This document shows, in pieces, positions 27,005 to 36,966 of a DNA stretch of 64,000 nt. Within the stretch, counting starts at the first letter, position 1. Each line of letters opens with the position of its first letter. The notes under the pieces were generated by a model that saw only the letters and a program-made list of their open reading frames with translations, was not told where the DNA came from and did no database searches. The stretch is taken from NCBI RefSeq assembly GCF_001717505.1, contig NZ_CP017037.1, forward strand, positions 411,001-475,000, in the 5' to 3' direction. This DNA is from Dialister pneumosintes. Lineage in GTDB: Bacteria > Bacillota > Negativicutes > Veillonellales > Dialisteraceae. The position numbers and the translations under genes were made by a program.

Positions 27005-27538
27005 ATGGAAATTATAGTTAGAGGAAAAAATCTTGAAGTAACCCCGGCTCTTCGCAGTTATGTAGAAAAGCACACTGACAAAATTCAGAGATACTTTGAC
27101 AAACCGGTTAAAATTAATGCATTACTCCGTATTTCCAATATGACAGAAACTTGTGAGGTTACCGTTTTTGTTGATGGAGTTATTCTTCGCGGTGTTGAAA
27201 AATCTGATGATATGTATAAGTCTATTGATTTAGTATTTGATAAAGTGGAACGTCAGATTCATAAATATAAAACACGTATAGCTAAAAGGTTTAAATCATC
27301 ACAAGTTTTTAATAAACAATTTTATGAAGCAGAAAACATAGAAGAAAAACAAGGCGAATTTGAAATTGTAAGAACCAAGCATTTTACTCTTTCTCCTATG
27401 TCGCCGGAAGAAGCCATTCTTCAAATGAATTTATTAGGACATAGTTTCTTTATGTTTATTAATGCAGAAACTGATGAGTCGGCTGTAGTATATCGTAGAA
27501 ATGATGGGAAATATGGCTTAATTGAAGCAGACAATTAA
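27005..27538 (+). CDS. hpf: long-form ribosome hibernation promoting factor
   Basis: Long HPF dimerises 70S ribosomes into inactive 100S particles. The 177-residue protein has the N-terminal S30AE domain (about 1-100, MEIIVRGKNLEVTPALRSYV) and the C-terminal dimerisation domain (about 118-175, with SPEEAILQMNLLGHSFFMF and YRRNDGKYGLI). ATG 27005 follows AAAGGAGGATTCATT. It is alone between terminators and upstream of secA, a neighbour relationship common in Firmicutes. Confidence 0.96.
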   Translation: MEIIVRGKNLEVTPALRSYVEKHTDKIQRYFDKPVKINALLRISNMTETCEVTVFVDGVILRGVEKSDDMYKSIDLVFDKVERQIHKYKTRIAKRFKSSQVFNKQFYEAENIEEKQGEFEIVRTKHFTLSPMSPEEAILQMNLLGHSFFMFINAETDESAVVYRRNDGKYGLIEADN

Positions 27539-27540
27539 AT

Positions 27541-27583
27541 AAAATACTCTCTCTAAGATAAAAAATCTTAGAGAGAGTATTTT
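27541..27583. terminator. terminator after hpf
   Basis: A 19-base perfect stem (AAAATACTCTCTCTAAGAT and complement) with an A5 loop and T tract, three bases after the stop. Confidence 0.9.
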
Positions 27584-27661
27584 TATTTTTAATCATAAAA
27601 ATATAGAATTTTTAACTATGTGTTTTTGCTTTTTGAAAACTCCTTTTTTAGCTATTCTTTT

Positions 27662-27690
27662 TTGACTATACGAGTAGGTTTTGATAAAAT
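27662..27690 (+). promoter_or_regulatory. secA promoter
   Basis: TTGACT (27662-27667) and TAAAAT (27685-27690) with a 17-base spacer; the secA start is 69 bases after the -10 box. Confidence 0.6.
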
Positions 27691-27758
27691 GTACTAGATA
27701 TAATTTATGAAAATATACTGTAATAATGTATACATCTTACCAATGAGGAGCGGAATTC

Positions 27759-30224
27759 ATGTTTAAATTTATTGATAGATTATTTAACGGTTCTAATGAA
27801 CGAGATATTAAAAAAATGAGAAGGATTGTTGAAGAAAAAATTAATCCATTAGAACCGGAGTTAATGAACCTTAGTGATGCTTCTTTGTCGCATAAAACGG
27901 TTGAATTTAAGAATCGACTGGCTAATGGTGAAACTTTAGATGATATCTTACCGGAAGCATTTGCTGTTGTTCGTGAAGCTTCACGTCGTGTTCTCGGTAT
28001 GAGACACTTTGATGTGCAATTAATTGGAGGCATGGTACTTCACAAGGGAAATATAGCAGAAATGAGTACAGGGGAAGGAAAGACCTTGGTTGCTACTTCT
28101 CCTGTATATTTAAATGCGCTGGAAGGTAAAGGTGTTCATGTTATTACCGTTAATGATTATTTAGCTAAACGTGATAGCGAGTGGATGGGGCGTGTTTATA
28201 AGTTCTTAGGGTTATCTGTAGGTTTAATAGTTCATGATCTTAATTTTGAACAAAGAAAAATTGCTTATAACTCAGATATTACTTATGGCACTAATAATGA
28301 ATTCGGTTTTGATTATTTAAGAGATAACATGGTTACTCGTTTAGATCAAATGGTTCAACGTCCACTCCATTACTGTTTAATTGATGAAGTAGATAGTATT
28401 CTTATAGATGAAGCTCGTACTCCTCTTATCATTTCCGGTCCGGGACAAAAATCAACAGATTTATATTACACCGTGGCAAAATTAATTCCTCAACTTAAAG
28501 AAGGAGTTGACTATACCATTGATGAAAAACAAAAAACAGTAGCTCCTACAGAAGCCGGTGTAGCTAAGATGGAAAACTTATTAAAAGTTGATAACTTGTA
28601 TGATTCTTCCAACTTGGAATTAAACCATATTTTTAATCAAGCTCTTCGTGCAGAAACTATGATGAAGCGAGATAGAGATTATGTAGTTAAAGATGGGGAA
28701 GTTACTATTGTTGATGAATTTACAGGACGCTTAATGTACGGTCGTCGTTATTCTGACGGATTGCATCAAGCTATTGAAGCTAAGGAAGGATGCCCTGTAG
28801 AAAGAGAGAGCCAAACTTTAGCTACAATTACATTCCAAAACTACTTTAGAATGTATAACAAGTTAGCAGGGATGACAGGTACGGCTAAGACAGAAGAGCA
28901 GGAATTTATTAAGATTTATGGTTTGGAAGTATTCCAGATACCGACTAATAGACCTATTCAACGTCAAGATTTATCCGATTCTATTTATAAGACTACCAGA
29001 GGCAAGTATAAGGCGGTAGTACGTGAAGTAAAGAGACGTCATGAAGCAGGGCAGCCTGTATTAATTGGTACTACTTCTATTGAGCAATCTGAAAAATTAA
29101 GTCAGATGCTTAAACAGGAAAATATTGTTCATAATGTTTTAAATGCTAAGTATCATGAACAGGAAGCTGCTATTGTTGCACAAGCCGGACAAAAAGGACA
29201 AGTTACTATTGCTACTAATATGGCAGGTCGTGGTACAGATATTATTCTTGGTGAAGGTGTAGCTGAACTTGGCGGATTAGTCATCATTGGTACAGAACGT
29301 CATGAAAGTCGTCGTATTGATAACCAATTACGTGGACGTGCCGGTCGACAAGGTGATCCGGGAAGTAGCCAATTTTTCTTATCTTTGGATGATAACCTCA
29401 TGCGTATTTTCGGTGGGGATAATATCAAAAAATTCATGGAAAAAATGGGACTTGATGAAGATGAAGAAATTAAAAGTAAAATGGTTTCTAATGCTATCCG
29501 TAAAGCACAACAACGAGTAGAAAATCGCAACTTTGAAACTCGTAAATATGTTCTTGAATATGATGATGTTATGAATCAACAGCGTCATGTTCTTTATGAA
29601 CAGCGCCGTCGTATTTTGGATGGAAATGAAATGAAAGAACAAATTCTTCGTATGGTAGATGACTTAATAATTAAAGCGATGTCTATTTATGCGGATGAAA
29701 AATTATATCCCGAAGAATGGGATTTTGCAGGGCTTATAAAATACTGTGAAAAATATTTCTTGGCACCTAATGAAATATTGTTAGAAACCATTGAAAACCT
29801 TAGCAGAGAGGATATTGAAGAACTACTTATTAAATCGGCACATGATACTTATGAGTCTCGTGAGAAATCTATAGGTGCTGAATTAATGAGAGAATTAGAA
29901 AAAGCAGTTATGCTTAAGGTTGTAGATGCTAAGTGGATGGAGCACTTAGATAATATGGAAATGCTTAAAGAAGGCATTAATCTTCGTTCTTATGGGCAAC
30001 GTAATCCATTAGTTGAATATAAAATGGAAGCTTTTGATATGTTTGAAGCTATGGAACAAACCATTGTAGAAACGATTGTTCTGTATATGTATCATATTCA
30101 AGTGCGTGTAAATGAACAACCTCCGGTAGCACCGGCTGCAGAAAATCACTTAGAAGGTGCTACGGCTCATTATGTAGATGATAATAGTAATGAAGTAGTA
30201 GCTAATGCAGATGTAAAAGAATAG
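27759..30224 (+). CDS. secA: preprotein translocase ATPase SecA
   Basis: SecA drives export through SecYEG. Walker A MSTGEGKT is at residues 102-109, [12 protein letters not shown] gives the DEAD-like Walker B, and [10 protein letters not shown] and the preceding helicase motifs are intact. The scaffold domain includes [19 protein letters not shown]. The 821-residue protein ends in a short acidic tail and lacks the C-terminal zinc-binding CxC...CH segment found in many SecA proteins. ATG 27759 follows GAGGAGCGGAATTC. Confidence 0.97.
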   Translation: MFKFIDRLFNGSNERDIKKMRRIVEEKINPLEPELMNLSDASLSHKTVEFKNRLANGETLDDILPEAFAVVREASRRVLGMRHFDVQLIGGMVLHKGNIAEMSTGEGKTLVATSPVYLNALEGKGVHVITVNDYLAKRDSEWMGRVYKFLGLSVGLIVHDLNFEQRKIAYNSDITYGTNNEFGFDYLRDNMVTRLDQMVQRPLHYCLIDEVDSILIDEARTPLIISGPGQKSTDLYYTVAKLIPQLKEGVDYTIDEKQKTVAPTEAGVAKMENLLKVDNLYDSSNLELNHIFNQALRAETMMKRDRDYVVKDGEVTIVDEFTGRLMYGRRYSDGLHQAIEAKEGCPVERESQTLATITFQNYFRMYNKLAGMTGTAKTEEQEFIKIYGLEVFQIPTNRPIQRQDLSDSIYKTTRGKYKAVVREVKRRHEAGQPVLIGTTSIEQSEKLSQMLKQENIVHNVLNAKYHEQEAAIVAQAGQKGQVTIATNMAGRGTDIILGEGVAELGGLVIIGTERHESRRIDNQLRGRAGRQGDPGSSQFFLSLDDNLMRIFGGDNIKKFMEKMGLDEDEEIKSKMVSNAIRKAQQRVENRNFETRKYVLEYDDVMNQQRHVLYEQRRRILDGNEMKEQILRMVDDLIIKAMSIYADEKLYPEEWDFAGLIKYCEKYFLAPNEILLETIENLSREDIEELLIKSAHDTYESREKSIGAELMRELEKAVMLKVVDAKWMEHLDNMEMLKEGINLRSYGQRNPLVEYKMEAFDMFEAMEQTIVETIVLYMYHIQVRVNEQPPVAPAAENHLEGATAHYVDDNSNEVVANADVKE

Positions 30225-30273
30225 TTTTCTTAAAGTCTGTTATATAAAAAATATAAGAAAGCGATGTGAAAAT

Positions 30274-31378
30274 ATGCTGGAAGACTTAAAAAAAGTGTTG
30301 TCAGATATGCTTACGCATGAACAAGAAATCAGGGATTCACTTTGACCTCCCTAGATTGAAAGAAAAAATCAAAACTTATGATATAGAAATGAGTGATCCT
30401 TCTTTTTGGGATAATCCGGATAAGGCGAGAGAAATTTCTCAACAAGCTACAGAAGCTAAAGATACATATGACACATACACACGTTTGTTTGAACAAGCCG
30501 AAGGTATTCAGGAACTTCTGGAAATAGCTATTGAAGAAGATGACCAATCTATGGAGGCTGAAATTAAAAGTGAAATTGAACGTATTGGCTTAATTTTGGA
30601 ACAGAAAGAAATAGAGATTTTACTTAATGAACCTTATGATACCAACAATGCAATTATCACTTTTCATGCAGGTGCAGGTGGAACAGAAGCACAAGATTGG
30701 ACAGAAATGCTTATTCGCATGTATCTAAAGTGGGCTGAGTCCAGAGGCTTTGAGTTAGAAGAATTAAATATACTTCCGGGAGATGAAGCAGGTGTTAAAT
30801 CCGCAGAATATATGATACGAGGAAAGTTTGCATATGGTCTTTTAAAAGCGGAAAAAGGAGTACATAGACTTGTACGTATTTCACCTTTTGATGCAGCTAA
30901 ACGAAGACATACATCTTTTGCTGCTGTAGATGTTATGCCTGAAATTACTGATGATGTAGAAGTAGATTTAAATATGGCTGATGTCAGAGTTGACTATTAT
31001 CGTGCTAGTGGAGCAGGTGGTCAGCATATTAATAAAACCAGTTCAGCTGTACGTATGACGCATCTTCCTACCGGCATTGTTGCACAATGTCAAAGTCAAA
31101 GATCTCAACATCAAAATAAAGATAGATGTTTACAGATTTTACGTGCAAAATTATATGAATTGGAATTAGCGAAACGAGAAAAAGAAAAACAAGCTATTGA
31201 TGGGGAACAACAGGCTATTGAGTGGGGAAGCCAAATTCGTTCTTATGTATTCCAACCATATACTTTGGTAAAGGATAATCGAAGTGGTGTGGAAACCGGA
31301 AATATTCAAGCTGTTATGGATGGAGAATTAGATGTTTTCATAGAAGGCTTTTTGAAATATAATAAGCTCCAAAAATAA
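30274..31378 (+). CDS. prfB: peptide chain release factor 2, with programmed +1 frameshift
   Basis: RF2 ends translation at UGA and UAA. The start ATG 30274 opens 23 codons ending CTT TGA (30340-30345); shifting +1 at CTT-T lets translation continue at GAC (30344) to give 367 residues. An upstream AGGGA aids the slip, as in the classical prfB autoregulation in which scarce RF2 stalls at UGA. The codon-recognition motif SPF lies in RISPFDAAKRR, and the hydrolysis motif GGQ at residues 248-250 (full-length numbering). Without the shift only a 23-residue peptide is made. Context after secA is typical. Confidence 0.96.
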
Positions 31379-31389
31379 AGGGAGAAAAG

Positions 31390-33423
31390 ATGAAACTTTT
31401 TCACAGTACGATAGTTAAGATATTATCAATTATAGTTATACTTTCATTGATGCCGGCATTATTTATTACCTGGCAACGACATCAAGTGGAAACACAAGCT
31501 AGAACTGTAGAAATGGTATATGATTATGATAATATCTTAGGGCGTGCTGCTGTTGAAAAAACAACAGCAGATGACTTATTTGAGTTATATCGAAACAGTG
31601 GTATAACTTCTCTCGCTTTATATGATGAAACACCTCAAAAATTAATGGATCGTGGAGATATTCGTTTGGTATCCGGGAGCACTATGCGTTCTACTATGTT
31701 TACCAATTCGGAGATACACGAAGAATGTACTTATATTCAGCCTGCTAATAAAAAGAACGGGGCTGTTATTTTTAGTGAATTTAAAACTGCAATTATGGAA
31801 AATTTTCGTAAAGAAGATTTTCGTGTATTGACACTCAATGGTGTAGAAACTATTGAAGTGAAAGTCAATTATCAAAACTTTGTCGATATGCCTCTTGGAA
31901 TATTTCCCTCTCAAGTACAAGACATTTCAGACAAAGGTTTTTATGTTGTTCTTCGCCCTAAGAATCGTCCACATATTACAAAGGAAATTGTTGATAATTT
32001 TTTAAAATCTGTTGATGTCTCTTCTAAAGTAAGTGCCGTTTTGTTTACCGGAAAAGAAGTGTTAGGCGTAAATACGGAATGGAGTACATACCTTACTTCC
32101 GAGTTAAATAAAAGGCATATTCCGATTGTTCTTATTGAAGCACAGAATCAATTGGGATTTGAACCACAACAAGGGATTTTAAATGTGGCGAAACAAAGCA
32201 ACTATGAAAATGTTCGTTTATATGCGATGTCTAAAGAAGAGTTAATAAAACTATCACAAACAGAGGCAGCTTCTCGTTTTTATATTAGTGATGTAGAAAG
32301 AAATATAAGAATGAATTTATTTCCTTCTTATAAAGATGCAAAAAATGGGCAGACGTTATCAGAAACTAATGCATCCTATATTCGAATGGTAAGAGAACGT
32401 TTAGAAAATCATGGATTTTCTATAGGGAAAGCATCTATATTAGAGTCTTATTATCCTAATAAAACCGTAAGAGCCTTTGTTATGATTGGTGCAGTTGCAT
32501 TGAGTACACTTACGCTTCTCTTTTTAATTCCTGGACTTGTTTCTTGGGGGAGTTGGATTTTTAGTATTGGAATCTTAGTAACACAAGGCTTATATTGGGG
32601 AACTTCTTCTGCTTTACCTTTACAATTGTTAGCAATGAGTGTTGCTGTTTGTACGCCGGTAATAGTTGTTACTTTATTTATGGAGTATTGCTTAAGGAAA
32701 AAAGAAGAAGCTTATATTCGATATGGATGGGGACGTATTTTACTTGAAGGGATTTTGTCCTTATGGATATCGGGATTGGTCGTGTTACTATGTGCAAATT
32801 TTGTAGCTTCTCTTTTAGGAGATATTAGATTCTTTTTAGAGATTCTGTATTTTAGGGGAGTGAAGTTAACCTTTGTACTTCCGGTTATTTTTATTTCTCT
32901 AATATATATTCAGAAATTCCCTGTTTTTAAAAAAGCGGTAACAACAGATTCTGAATTTATATCTTTTGTTAAAGAGTTTTGTAACATTCCCATAAAAATG
33001 GGGTTGTTGCTGTTAATGGGAATATTGGCGGTAACCGGTTTTATTTTTGTAGGGAGAAGTGGTAATAACGGTGCTCCTGTACCACAGTTTGAAGTTCAGT
33101 TAAGACGATTCCTTGAAATGGTTATGTATGCCAGACCGAGGGAAAAAGAATTCTTGTTTGGACATCCGGCAATACTCATGGTTCTGATTTCTTATTATAA
33201 AAAATGGCCACAACTTCTTCATTATTTATTTATTCTTGCTTTTACTATAGGACAAGGATCTATTATTGAAACTTTTGCGCATATGAGGAGTCCTTATATA
33301 TTAAGCCTCATTAGGGGTTTCGATGGTTTGATAGCAGGTACCGGTATTATGATTTTAGCATTGTTTGCTACTATTGTTTTACTTCGAATTACAAAGTTTT
33401 TCGGAGGTAAATATGAATCATAA
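31390..33423 (+). CDS. DUF5693 multi-pass membrane protein
   Basis: The 677-residue protein has one N-terminal helix (about 8-25), a soluble extracytoplasmic region of about 320 residues (RGDIRLV, FTGKEVLGV and an LIEAQNQLGFEP stretch), then a C-terminal half with about nine or ten hydrophobic helices from residue 365. This matches DUF5693, which is generally found directly before csaB. Its function is unknown; coupling to csaB suggests a part in attaching or modifying cell-surface polymers. ATG 31390 follows GGGAGAAAAG. The stop overlaps the csaB start by 11 bases. Confidence 0.8.
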   Translation: MKLFHSTIVKILSIIVILSLMPALFITWQRHQVETQARTVEMVYDYDNILGRAAVEKTTADDLFELYRNSGITSLALYDETPQKLMDRGDIRLVSGSTMRSTMFTNSEIHEECTYIQPANKKNGAVIFSEFKTAIMENFRKEDFRVLTLNGVETIEVKVNYQNFVDMPLGIFPSQVQDISDKGFYVVLRPKNRPHITKEIVDNFLKSVDVSSKVSAVLFTGKEVLGVNTEWSTYLTSELNKRHIPIVLIEAQNQLGFEPQQGILNVAKQSNYENVRLYAMSKEELIKLSQTEAASRFYISDVERNIRMNLFPSYKDAKNGQTLSETNASYIRMVRERLENHGFSIGKASILESYYPNKTVRAFVMIGAVALSTLTLLFLIPGLVSWGSWIFSIGILVTQGLYWGTSSALPLQLLAMSVAVCTPVIVVTLFMEYCLRKKEEAYIRYGWGRILLEGILSLWISGLVVLLCANFVASLLGDIRFFLEILYFRGVKLTFVLPVIFISLIYIQKFPVFKKAVTTDSEFISFVKEFCNIPIKMGLLLLMGILAVTGFIFVGRSGNNGAPVPQFEVQLRRFLEMVMYARPREKEFLFGHPAILMVLISYYKKWPQLLHYLFILAFTIGQGSIIETFAHMRSPYILSLIRGFDGLIAGTGIMILALFATIVLLRITKFFGGKYES

Positions 33424-34507
33424 AATTGTACTTTCCGGTTATTATGGATTTAGTAATGCAGGGGATGAAGCGATGCTTTATTCGATTATCCGCTCATTGC
33501 AAATCACTTTTCAAAATCCGGAGATTACTGTTATCTCAGGGAATCCGAAAGCAACGAAAGAAGAATTTGAAGTAAAAACTATTTCTAGATTTGATGGAAT
33601 AAAAATATTACGTGCTATATGGAATACGGATATTTTGATTTCCGGTGGAGGAAGTTTATTACAAGATGTGACCAGCGGTAAAAGCATTTTATATTATATG
33701 CTTATTATCCTGTTGGGAGTTATTTTTAGAAAAAAAGTATTTTTATTTGCACAAGGGATTGGTCCTGTTCGATATCGCGTTACAAGAGTTGTATTAAAAC
33801 ATGTATTGAATCATGTTGATTTTATTACTGTTCGAGACAAAGAATCGAAAGGATTTCTAACTCGATTAGGTGTTAAGAAACCTATTTATCATACAGCAGA
33901 TGCAGTTATGCTTCTTCCTTCTGTATCTTTAGTAGAAGGTCGTAAAATTTTACAAGAGCAAAAGATTCCTTTAGATAAAAAATTGATAGGCATTAGTGTT
34001 AGGAAGTGGAAAGAGTTAGATAAATGGAAAAAAGAATTTCGCGTATTTATTAATAAATTACTTGAACAAGAAGATGTAGTAATTGTATTCATTACGATGC
34101 AAAGACCCGGAGATACAATCGCTGCTCGAAAGATTATTAAAGCAGATAATAAACGAATTTTTTTACTTAAAGGGAATTATAAAGTAGATGAACTTATGTC
34201 TATTATTGGAAATATAGATGTATTAGTAGGTATGAGGTTGCATGCATTAATTTTTGCTTCTTTAATGCATGTACGTGTAGTAGGTATTTCTTATGATCCG
34301 AAAGTTAATCACTTTTTGGATTCTATCAACGAAGAGTGTTTATGCAATGTTTCTTCATTAGATGCTGAAAAGTTATATCATAAAACATATCAACTTCTTG
34401 AAGAAAGTACAGAGGAACACGATTGGAGTGCTGTAGAAAATCTTAGGCATTGTTCTCAAAAAACGATTGAACTATTAAAACAAATGATAAATAACAGGGA
34501 GAAGTAA
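33413..34507 (+). CDS. csaB: polysaccharide pyruvyl transferase CsaB
   Basis: CsaB adds pyruvate ketals to cell-wall polysaccharide, creating the anchor for SLH-domain surface proteins. The 364-residue protein starts at ATG 33413 behind GGAGG (33402-33406) and begins KIVLSGYYGFSNAGDEAM, typical of the family; later motifs are ISGGGSLLQD and VGMRLHALIFASL. The longer frame from 33365 has no ribosome site. In this organism type the outer envelope may be tethered to the wall by SLH proteins, so the gene would be central to envelope integrity; that is an inference. Confidence 0.93.
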   Translation: MNHKIVLSGYYGFSNAGDEAMLYSIIRSLQITFQNPEITVISGNPKATKEEFEVKTISRFDGIKILRAIWNTDILISGGGSLLQDVTSGKSILYYMLIILLGVIFRKKVFLFAQGIGPVRYRVTRVVLKHVLNHVDFITVRDKESKGFLTRLGVKKPIYHTADAVMLLPSVSLVEGRKILQEQKIPLDKKLIGISVRKWKELDKWKKEFRVFINKLLEQEDVVIVFITMQRPGDTIAARKIIKADNKRIFLLKGNYKVDELMSIIGNIDVLVGMRLHALIFASLMHVRVVGISYDPKVNHFLDSINEECLCNVSSLDAEKLYHKTYQLLEESTEEHDWSAVENLRHCSQKTIELLKQMINNREK

Positions 34508-34508
34508 G

Positions 34509-35345
34509 ATGGGAAATTTGACACAAGAGAGAGTTCATCAATTAAGTTCTATTGCAAAAAAAATACGTATTGATATTTTAGAAATGATTACGAAAGCATC
34601 TTCCGGACATACAGGGGGATCTCTATCTATAGCGGATCTTATTACGCTTCTTTATTTTGAGGAAATGAATATTGATCCGGAAAATCCTCAAAAATCGGAT
34701 AGAGACAGATTAGTTCTTTCTAAAGGACATGCAGCACCTGCTATTTATGCTGCTTTAGCAGAAAAAGGTTATTTTGCTAAAGAGGAACTTTTTTATCTTC
34801 GGCAAGCTAACCATATGCTGCAAGGACATCCGGATATGAAACATACTCCCGGTGTAGATATGACAACCGGTTCTTTAGGACAAGGGATTTCCGCAGCATG
34901 TGGAATGGTATTATCGGCTAAGATGGATAATGCTGACTGGTATGTGTATACAGTTTTAGGAGATGGAGAGCTAGAAGAAGGTCAAGTTTGGGAGGCTGCT
35001 ATGTATGCAGCACATTATAAATTAGATCATCTGATTGCTTTTGTTGATAATAATGGATTGCAAATTGATGGACCTATTTCTCAAGTAATGTCTTCTCTTC
35101 CTATTTCAGAAAAATTTAAAGCTTTTGGCTGGCATGTGATAAATGTGAATGGTCATAATATGAATGAATTACACTGCGCCATAGAAGAAGCGAAGCAAGT
35201 GAAAGATTCTCCTTCCGTGGTTATTATGAAAACTATCAAAGGAAAAGGTGTAAAAGAAACTGAGAATAAAGTTGGATGGCATGGTAAGGCTCCATCTGAA
35301 GAACAATGTGTTCAGTTTGTAAAAGAAGTGCAGGAGGCAGAGTAA
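34509..35345 (+). CDS. transketolase, N-terminal subunit
   Basis: This is the thiamine-diphosphate-binding half of a split transketolase, 278 residues. The TPP signature GDGELEEGQVWEA begins at residue 151, with the NN at about 175 (VDNNGLQIDG), and the N-terminal motif KASSGHTGGSLSIADL is present. It exchanges two-carbon units between sugar phosphates in the pentose phosphate pathway. It ends TAATG, overlapping the C-terminal half by one base, so both subunits are made together. Confidence 0.94.
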   Translation: MGNLTQERVHQLSSIAKKIRIDILEMITKASSGHTGGSLSIADLITLLYFEEMNIDPENPQKSDRDRLVLSKGHAAPAIYAALAEKGYFAKEELFYLRQANHMLQGHPDMKHTPGVDMTTGSLGQGISAACGMVLSAKMDNADWYVYTVLGDGELEEGQVWEAAMYAAHYKLDHLIAFVDNNGLQIDGPISQVMSSLPISEKFKAFGWHVINVNGHNMNELHCAIEEAKQVKDSPSVVIMKTIKGKGVKETENKVGWHGKAPSEEQCVQFVKEVQEAE

Positions 35346-36274
35346 TGAAAGCAACTCGTCAAGCATATGGGGAAACTTTAAGAGAATTGGGGGGCCAAAA
35401 TACAGATATTGTAGTATTGGATGCAGATTTGTCTTGTTCCACCAATACCGCTACTTTTGCGAAAGAATATCCTAATCGATTTTTTAATACAGGTATTGCA
35501 GAAAGTAATATGATTGGGGTTGCAGCCGGTTTGGCTACGGCAGGAAAAATTCCTTTTGCTTCTACTTTTGCTGTTTTTGGAGCGGGTAGAGCTTATGAAC
35601 AAATTCGTAATTCGGTTTGTTATCCTAATTTAAATGTAAAAATAGCAGTAACACATGCAGGATTAACTGTTGGTGAAGATGGTGCAACTCATCAGATGTT
35701 GGAAGATCTTTCATTGATGCGTGCGCTCCCCAATATGAGTGTAGTTGTTCCTGCGGATGCGCTTGAAACGGCACAAGTAATTCGATGGGCAGCAGATTAT
35801 AAAGGACCTGTATACATTAGATTAGGTCGGGCAAAAGTAGAAGATATACCGGAACTTGATAAAGAATTTAAGCCGGGGATAAGTACTACTCTTTGTGAAG
35901 GTAAGGATATTACACTTATTGCTTGTGGTATTATGACTATAAAGGCAATAAAAGCAGCAGAAATTCTTAAAGAAGAAGGAATTTTCGCTCGTGTCATTAA
36001 TATGAGTTCTATTAAGCCTATTGATAGTAAAGCTATTGCAAAAGCAGCTAAAGAAACGGGCGCTATTGTAACTTGTGAAGAACATACAATTATGGGCGGC
36101 TTAGGAAGTGCCGTTGCAGAGATTGTTGTTCGTTCTCATCCGGTTCCTATGGCAATGGTAGGAACACAAGATGTATTCGGTCAATCAGGAAAAGCTGATG
36201 AACTATTAGATGTATATGGTTTGACTGCAGAGCATATTGCGGAGGAAGCTAGAAAACTTATGGAGGATAAGTAG
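35345..36274 (+). CDS. transketolase, C-terminal subunit
   Basis: This 309-residue partner has the pyrimidine-binding and C-terminal domains: ATRQAYGETLREL at the start, IAESNMIGVAAGLA, HAGLTVGEDGATHQ and the regulatory domain ITLIACGIMTIKAIKAAE. The frame runs back to 35306, but ATG 35345 overlapping the stop of the first half is the obvious start. A related arrangement with DXS-like sequence exists, but the short length and separate N-half favour transketolase. Confidence 0.94.
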   Translation: MKATRQAYGETLRELGGQNTDIVVLDADLSCSTNTATFAKEYPNRFFNTGIAESNMIGVAAGLATAGKIPFASTFAVFGAGRAYEQIRNSVCYPNLNVKIAVTHAGLTVGEDGATHQMLEDLSLMRALPNMSVVVPADALETAQVIRWAADYKGPVYIRLGRAKVEDIPELDKEFKPGISTTLCEGKDITLIACGIMTIKAIKAAEILKEEGIFARVINMSSIKPIDSKAIAKAAKETGAIVTCEEHTIMGGLGSAVAEIVVRSHPVPMAMVGTQDVFGQSGKADELLDVYGLTAEHIAEEARKLMEDK

Positions 36275-36279
36275 GTATC

Positions 36280-36966
36280 ATGATTACTCTAAATGATGTG
36301 ACTATGCAATATGATACAACACATCCTGCTTTACGTGGAGTTAATGTTCATATTGACAAAGGTGAGTTTGTATTTGTTGTAGGGGCAAGTGGTGCTGGGA
36401 AATCTACTTTTGTAAAAATGCTTACCCATGAATTAGTACCACAACAAGGTTCTATACTTATTAATGGACAAGATATTACTCGTCTTTCTAAGAGTCAAGT
36501 ACCTTATTATCGAAGAAAATTAGGGATTGTTTTTCAAGATTTCCGTCTTTTGGAAGAAAAAACCGTTTATGAAAATATTGCATTTGTACTTCGAGTAACA
36601 GGTACAAAAGAACGAATTATTAGAGAACGAACAAGTCATGTTCTTAATTTGGTAGGACTTCGTGGAAAAGAAAATGAACGACCTTCTAAGTTATCCGGAG
36701 GGGAGCAACAACGTGTGGCTATAGCACGTGCATTAGCTAATCAACCGTTGTTATTGATTGCTGATGAGCCTACCGGTAATTTAGATCCTAATACGTCTTC
36801 CGAAATAATGAATTTATTTAATTCCATTAATCATATGGGAACAACTATTATTATGGTTACTCATAATCAGGAATTAGTAAATGCAATGAATAAACGAGTT
36901 CTTTTAATTGATGAGGGACATATTGTAAAAGATGTGAAAAAGGGAGGCTATATTGCTCATGTTTAG
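36280..36966 (+). CDS. ftsE: cell division ATP-binding protein FtsE
   Basis: FtsE is the ATPase of the FtsEX complex, which activates peptidoglycan hydrolases at the division site. The 228-residue protein has Walker A GASGAGKST (residues 35-43), signature LSGGEQQRVAIARAL, Walker B LLIADEPTGNLD and the H-loop in MVTHNQE. It overlaps ftsX and is followed by an M23 hydrolase activator and a CtpA protease, an arrangement consistent with septum cleavage. Confidence 0.96.
   Translation: MITLNDVTMQYDTTHPALRGVNVHIDKGEFVFVVGASGAGKSTFVKMLTHELVPQQGSILINGQDITRLSKSQVPYYRRKLGIVFQDFRLLEEKTVYENIAFVLRVTGTKERIIRERTSHVLNLVGLRGKENERPSKLSGGEQQRVAIARALANQPLLLIADEPTGNLDPNTSSEIMNLFNSINHMGTTIIMVTHNQELVNAMNKRVLLIDEGHIVKDVKKGGYIAHV

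Noticed and set aside
35345-36274. 1-deoxyxylulose-5-phosphate synthase
   Set aside because: The C-terminal half resembles DXS superficially, but it is paired with a separate N-terminal half of transketolase length.
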